Part shown: positions 6,964-9,548 of the stretch, one piece after another
How positions within the stretch are numbered: position 1 is the stretch's first letter
How the letters are laid out: every line of letters begins with the position of its first letter
Assembly (NCBI GenBank): GCA_017998735.1
Contig: JAGOCN010000038.1
Span: 1 to 9,548 of the forward strand
DNA: 9,548 nucleotides
Source: Giesbergeria sp.
GTDB taxonomy: Bacteria > Pseudomonadota > Gammaproteobacteria > Burkholderiales > Burkholderiaceae_C
Direction: 5' to 3'
Made by a program: the position numbers and the translations under genes
The notes under the pieces: generated by a model
What the model was told of the DNA's origin: nothing
The model's database searches: none
What the model saw: the letters and a program-made list of their open reading frames with translations, nothing else

Positions 6964-7151
6964 GGCTGGAAACGTCCTCGGCTGGAAATGCTGCCTGAAA
7001 CTGCTGTAACGCAGAACGGCAAAAGAATCAATTGGTGACAACTAAAGAGGGATTCTCTGCGCAAGCCCTGAATGAGGCAATGATTATTGGCCGGCTGCAG
7101 GGCAGGCCCTTGCAAAAGTGGCGAAAATCGCGACATCTCTCTGATTCAGCC
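6964..7151. promoter_or_regulatory. Divergent promoter region between the LysM gene and def
   Basis: This 188-nt spacer must hold promoters for both directions and is clearly richer in A/T than the genes around it. For def, TTGCAA (7110-7115) is a possible -35 box, with weak -10 candidates near 7132-7138. For the LysM gene, TTGATT followed 17 nt later by TACAGC (minus strand, about 7032-7004) is a weak candidate pair. An inverted repeat AGAATC (7024-7029)/GATTCT (7051-7056) and a small GCGA-AAA-TCGC dyad (7121-7131) lie within it. That the spacer is regulatory is safe; the individual boxes are guesses. Confidence 0.45.
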
Positions 7152-7664
7152 ATGGCCATCCTTCCCATTCTTTGCTATCCCCATCCCCGCCTGCACACGG
7201 TGGCGCAACCCGTGGCGGCGGTTGACGCGCGCGTGCGCGCCCTGGTGACCGACATGCTGGCCACCATGTACGACGCCAACGGCATCGGTCTGGCCGCCAC
7301 ACAGGTGGACGTGCACGAGCGCGTGGTGGTCGTCGACGTGTCCGAAGAGCGCAACCAGCCGCTGGTGCTCATCAACCCGCACATCGTCTGGGCCAGCAGC
7401 GAAACACAGCTGGCCGATGAAGGCTGCCTGTCGGTGCCGGGCATCTACGACGGCGTGGAGCGCTCGGTGGCGGTGCATGTGCAGGCGCTGGACGCGGACG
7501 GACAGGTGCGCACCATCGAGGCCGAGGGCCTGCTGGCGGTGTGCCTGCAGCACGAAATGGACCACCTGATGGGCAAGGTGTTTGTCGAATACCTGTCGCC
7601 CCTGAAGCGCAACCGCATCAAGAGCAAGCTGCTCAAGCAGCAGCAGCGTGAGGCCCGCGAATGA
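7152..7664 (+). CDS. def: Peptide deformylase
   Basis: Def removes the formyl group from the N-terminal methionine of new proteins at the ribosome, using a metal ion (normally Fe2+). The 170-residue length is standard. All three family motifs are present: GIGLAATQ (44-51), EGCLS (90-94) and QHEMDH (133-138), giving the metal ligands Cys92, His134 and His138 and the catalytic Glu135. The N-terminus [18 protein letters not shown] is the usual start. An upstream extension of 40 codons beginning at a TTG is possible on paper but would add unconserved sequence across the promoter region. No Shine-Dalgarno is obvious before the ATG. The stop overlaps the next gene's start by 4 nt, so the lipoprotein is probably translationally coupled. 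Its partner enzyme gene, fmt, is two genes downstream. Confidence 0.97.
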   Translation: MAILPILCYPHPRLHTVAQPVAAVDARVRALVTDMLATMYDANGIGLAATQVDVHERVVVVDVSEERNQPLVLINPHIVWASSETQLADEGCLSVPGIYDGVERSVAVHVQALDADGQVRTIEAEGLLAVCLQHEMDHLMGKVFVEYLSPLKRNRIKSKLLKQQQREARE

Positions 7665-8194
7665 CCCTGCCTGCCCGACTGTTCGCCCGCTTGCCCGGTG
7701 CTGCACTGCGGCCCGTCGCCGCCGTGGTGCTGGCGCTGGGCCTGCTGGCCGGGTGCGCGTCGCCCGGTGGCGCTCCGCTGGGCGCGGCGCGGCCGGACGT
7801 GGTGGCCAGCCTGGGGGCGCCGGTTTCCAGCACGCCCCTGCCGGGCGGCGGCGAGCGCCTGCTCTACACCACGCAGCCGTCGGGGTTTCAGGTCTTTCAC
7901 CTAGACTTTGACGCCACAGGCCGCTTGGTGCGCCGCACGCAGGTGCTGACGCAGGAGCGCCTGCTGGCCATACCGGTGGGGCAGTGGACCGTGGCCGATG
8001 TGCAGCGCACCTTTGGCCCGCCGATGCGCGTCGAGCAGGTGGCGCGCTTTGATGGCGACATCTGGACCTACCGCCTGCTGGGCGACTTCAGCACGCGCCG
8101 CCAGGGCCATGTGCACATCGACCGTGCAGGCGTGGTGCGGGTGGTGATGTTCACCGACGAGCCCACGCCCGGTGACGAACTGCTGATTCGCTGA
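7661..8194 (+). CDS. Putative outer-membrane lipoprotein with two SmpA/OmlA (BamE)-like repeats
   Basis: A 177-residue exported lipoprotein. The N-terminal signal ([13 protein letters not shown], then a hydrophobic run) ends in the lipobox LLAGC, giving the acylated Cys32; the following residues Ala-Ser carry no Asp at +2, which favours the outer membrane. The mature part has two similar units, ~47-92 and ~113-164. Each has a helix leading into LGAP or FGPP, a strand ending in an aromatic (LLYT or IWTY), then a short hairpin ending in DFDATGRLV or HIDRAGVVR. This is the BamE/SmpA-OmlA pattern, duplicated. It overlaps def by 4 nt and fmt starts 57 nt after it. True BamE is usually shorter with a single domain and lies elsewhere, so this is probably a paralogue-like lipoprotein rather than BamE itself. 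Its link to BAM or envelope assembly is inference. Confidence 0.75.
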   Translation: MTLPARLFARLPGAALRPVAAVVLALGLLAGCASPGGAPLGAARPDVVASLGAPVSSTPLPGGGERLLYTTQPSGFQVFHLDFDATGRLVRRTQVLTQERLLAIPVGQWTVADVQRTFGPPMRVEQVARFDGDIWTYRLLGDFSTRRQGHVHIDRAGVVRVVMFTDEPTPGDELLIR

Positions 8195-8251
8195 GCGCCC
8201 GTCGCTCCTCTGCACCCGTTCTTCCTTCTTAACTGCGCACGCCGCCGACCC

Positions 8252-9289
8252 ATGAAAATCGCCTTTGCCGGCACGCCCGAGTTCGCCCGCGTGGCGCTGC
8301 AGCACCTGCACGAAGCAGGGTTTGAGGTGCCGCTGGTGCTGACCCAGCCCGACCGCCCGGCCGGTCGCGGCATGAAATTGCAGGCCTCGCCCGTCAAGCA
8401 GTACGCGCTGGCGCATGGCATGGCAGTGGCGCAGCCGCGCAGCCTGCGACTGGACGGCAAATACGCCGGCGACGCCGCAGCCGCGCAGGCGGCGCTGCAG
8501 GCCGCGCAGGTTGACGCCATGGTAGTGGCCGCCTACGGGCTCATCCTGCCGCAGTGGGTGCTGGACCTGCCGCTGCTGGGCTGCCTGAACATCCACGCCA
8601 GCCTGCTGCCGCGCTGGCGCGGCGCCGCGCCCATCCACCGTGCCATCGAGGCCGGTGATGCCGAGACCGGCATCACGCTGATGCAGATGGACGCCGGCCT
8701 GGACACCGGCGCCATGCTGCTGCGCCAAAGCCTGGCCATCGCGGCCACCGACACCACGGCGGCGCTGCACGACCGGTTGGCCGCGCTGGGCGGGCCGATG
8801 GCGGCGCAGGCGCTGCGCCAGGCCGCCGCCGGCACGCTGCAGCCGGTGCCCCAGCCGGAAGAGGGCGTGACCTACGCGCACAAGATTGACAAGGCCGAAA
8901 GCGCCATCGACTGGGCGCTGCCGGCCCAGGCCATTGGCCGGCGCATCCGTGCCTTTGACCCGTTTCCAGGCGCCAGCACGCAGCTGAACGGCGAAACCAT
9001 CAAAGTCTGGAACTATCAAATTGATAGCTGCTCGCGCAGGCAGGACGTGCGCTGCGGCCATATTTTGTCTGTAAACAGTGAAGGCGTCAGCGTGGCCTGT
9101 GGTGAAGGGGTGCTGCGCCTGACGGTGCTGCAGCGCGCCGGCGGCAAGCGCCTGCCGGTGGCGCAGTTCCTGCAGGGGTTCGACCTGCAGCCCGGCATGG
9201 TGCTGGGCGCTGCCACAACCACCGCCGCCGCCACCGCCACCACCGCCATTTCCACCGCGTCTGCAACTGCGGCCGGGCAGGGCGCATGA
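8252..9289 (+). CDS. fmt: Methionyl-tRNA formyltransferase
   Basis: Fmt transfers a formyl group from 10-formyltetrahydrofolate to initiator Met-tRNA in the cytoplasm. The N-terminal catalytic domain shows FAGTPEFA (5-12), [13 protein letters not shown] (31-43), the active-site [20 protein letters not shown] (113-132; Asn113, His115) and [11 protein letters not shown] (146-156; Asp151). The C-terminal tRNA-binding domain contains [12 protein letters not shown] (231-242) and [21 protein letters not shown] (282-302). The length of 345 exceeds the usual ~310-315, largely because of a Thr/Ala-rich tail (320-345). Residues 254-274, between KVW and the conserved ILSV, are encoded by a palindromic repeat with A/T-rich codons, atypical for this gene. 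No Shine-Dalgarno is seen before the ATG; the upstream 57 nt are pyrimidine-rich. azlC overlaps the stop by 4 nt. Catalytic residues are intact, so it should be active. Confidence 0.96.
   Translation: MKIAFAGTPEFARVALQHLHEAGFEVPLVLTQPDRPAGRGMKLQASPVKQYALAHGMAVAQPRSLRLDGKYAGDAAAAQAALQAAQVDAMVVAAYGLILPQWVLDLPLLGCLNIHASLLPRWRGAAPIHRAIEAGDAETGITLMQMDAGLDTGAMLLRQSLAIAATDTTAALHDRLAALGGPMAAQALRQAAAGTLQPVPQPEEGVTYAHKIDKAESAIDWALPAQAIGRRIRAFDPFPGASTQLNGETIKVWNYQIDSCSRRQDVRCGHILSVNSEGVSVACGEGVLRLTVLQRAGGKRLPVAQFLQGFDLQPGMVLGAATTTAAATATTAISTASATAAGQGA
9012..9075 (+). repeat. Palindromic dispersed repeat, copy B, within the fmt coding sequence
   Basis: This is the sister of the repeat at 4151-4214, aligned without gaps. 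Here the left palindrome is perfect: CTATCAAATTGATAG (9013-9027). It is followed by CTGCT and a second hairpin, GCGCA (9034-9038) with TGCGC (9048-9052), then a T-rich end. The stretch is translated as part of Fmt (residues 254-275) without breaking the frame. Its low-GC codons (AAC TAT CAA ATT GAT) stand out against the gene. That it belongs to a Comamonadaceae-wide family is from memory of similar elements. Confidence 0.65.
9218..9247 (+). repeat. ACC/GCC triplet run in the fmt 3' end
   Basis: An uninterrupted run of ten ACC or GCC triplets encodes Thr/Ala in the unconserved tail of Fmt, with more Thr/Ala/Ser codons after it to the stop. It has the form of a trinucleotide microsatellite, so its length may vary between strains without disturbing the frame. 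Confidence 0.75.
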
Positions 9290-9548
9290 CGCCGCTGCGC
9301 AGCACCCTGCGCAGCCCTTTTTTCCGGCTCGGGGTCAAGGACATGGCCGGTGCCGGCGTCGGCGTGGGTGCCTGGGGGCTGGTCACGGGTGTGGCCATGG
9401 TCAAGAGCGGCATGTCGGTGCCGATGGCGCTGCTCATGTCGCTGCTGGTGTATGCCGGCAGCGCGCAGCTGGCGGTGATTCCGCTGCTGGCCGTGGGCGG
9501 GCCGCTGTGGGTGGTGTGGCTGACGGCGGCCTGCGTGAACCTGCGCTT
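9286..9548 (+). CDS. azlC: AzlC family branched-chain amino acid transporter permease, truncated by window end
   Basis: AzlC is the larger, membrane-embedded subunit of an AzlCD-type exporter of branched-chain amino acids. Only the first 87 codons are in the window. After a short N-terminal stretch ([20 protein letters not shown]) come a Gly-rich helix with [15 protein letters not shown], then [41 protein letters not shown] shared in two hydrophobic helices; YAGSAQLA and the final VNLRF are characteristic of the family. The ATG overlaps the fmt stop as ATGA, which fixes the start and suggests coupling. In Burkholderiales, azlC (often with a small azlD partner) frequently follows fmt; azlD would lie beyond the window. 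Substrate specificity cannot be read from this fragment. Confidence 0.88.
   Translation, partial: MTPLRSTLRSPFFRLGVKDMAGAGVGVGAWGLVTGVAMVKSGMSVPMALLMSLLVYAGSAQLAVIPLLAVGGPLWVVWLTAACVNLR

Noticed and set aside
6964..7041. Longer LysM protein starting at a TTG at 7041
   Set aside because: It would bury the signal peptide behind 26 extra residues; the ATG at 6963 has a GAGGA upstream.
7032..7151. N-terminal extension of def by 40 codons from a TTG
   Set aside because: Added residues are not part of the deformylase family, cross the promoter region, and the ATG at 7152 gives the standard N-terminus.
7901..9061. 386-codon open frame on the minus strand
   Set aside because: Antisense to the lipoprotein gene and fmt; composition typical of a shadow frame.

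Overview
The window is GC-rich chromosomal DNA with densely packed genes, almost certainly from a betaproteobacterium of the order Burkholderiales, most likely family Comamonadaceae (the Acidovorax/Comamonas/Delftia group). This rests on the gene set and order (secD-secF; LysM gene-dprA divergent from def...fmt-azlC), on the protein sequence types, and on two diverged copies of a short palindromic repeat of a kind I recall as common in Comamonadaceae genomes. No phage, plasmid, transposase, CRISPR array, tRNA or rRNA is visible. The species cannot be named from this stretch.

Layout. Positions 1-1460 (+): the 3' end of secD and complete secF, the accessory subunits of the Sec protein-export channel, joined by a strong ribosome binding site that overlaps the secD stop. 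Positions 1461-1606: a hairpin-rich spacer that looks like the end of the sec operon, followed by a short leader. Positions 1607-4018 (+): an 803-residue DUF1631 protein of unknown function with a Gly/Ser/Ala-rich linker. Positions 4019-4315: a convergent intergenic region with a CATTGCC heptamer array and one copy of the palindromic repeat, which can fold as a two-way terminator. Positions 4316-6963 (-): a LysM-domain exported protein followed by dprA, the DNA-processing protein of natural transformation. Positions 6964-7151: a divergent promoter region. Positions 7152-9548 (+): def (peptide deformylase), a two-domain SmpA/OmlA (BamE)-like lipoprotein, fmt (Met-tRNA formyltransferase), and the start of an azlC-type branched-chain amino acid exporter gene.

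How the genes work together. SecD/SecF drive late steps of protein export. Fmt and Def are the two ends of the formyl-methionine cycle: Fmt formylates initiator Met-tRNA and Def removes the formyl group from new proteins. The def-lipoprotein and fmt-azlC pairs overlap by 4 nt (ATGA), which suggests translational coupling. The LysM protein and dprA are 41 nt apart and are probably co-transcribed.

This is mainly a housekeeping region and I see no convincing undescribed multi-gene system. The most interesting signals are small: a palindromic repeat that has become part of the fmt reading frame, its sister copy acting as a possible terminator, the lipoprotein gene wedged between def and fmt, and several lineage-specific low-complexity protein segments.
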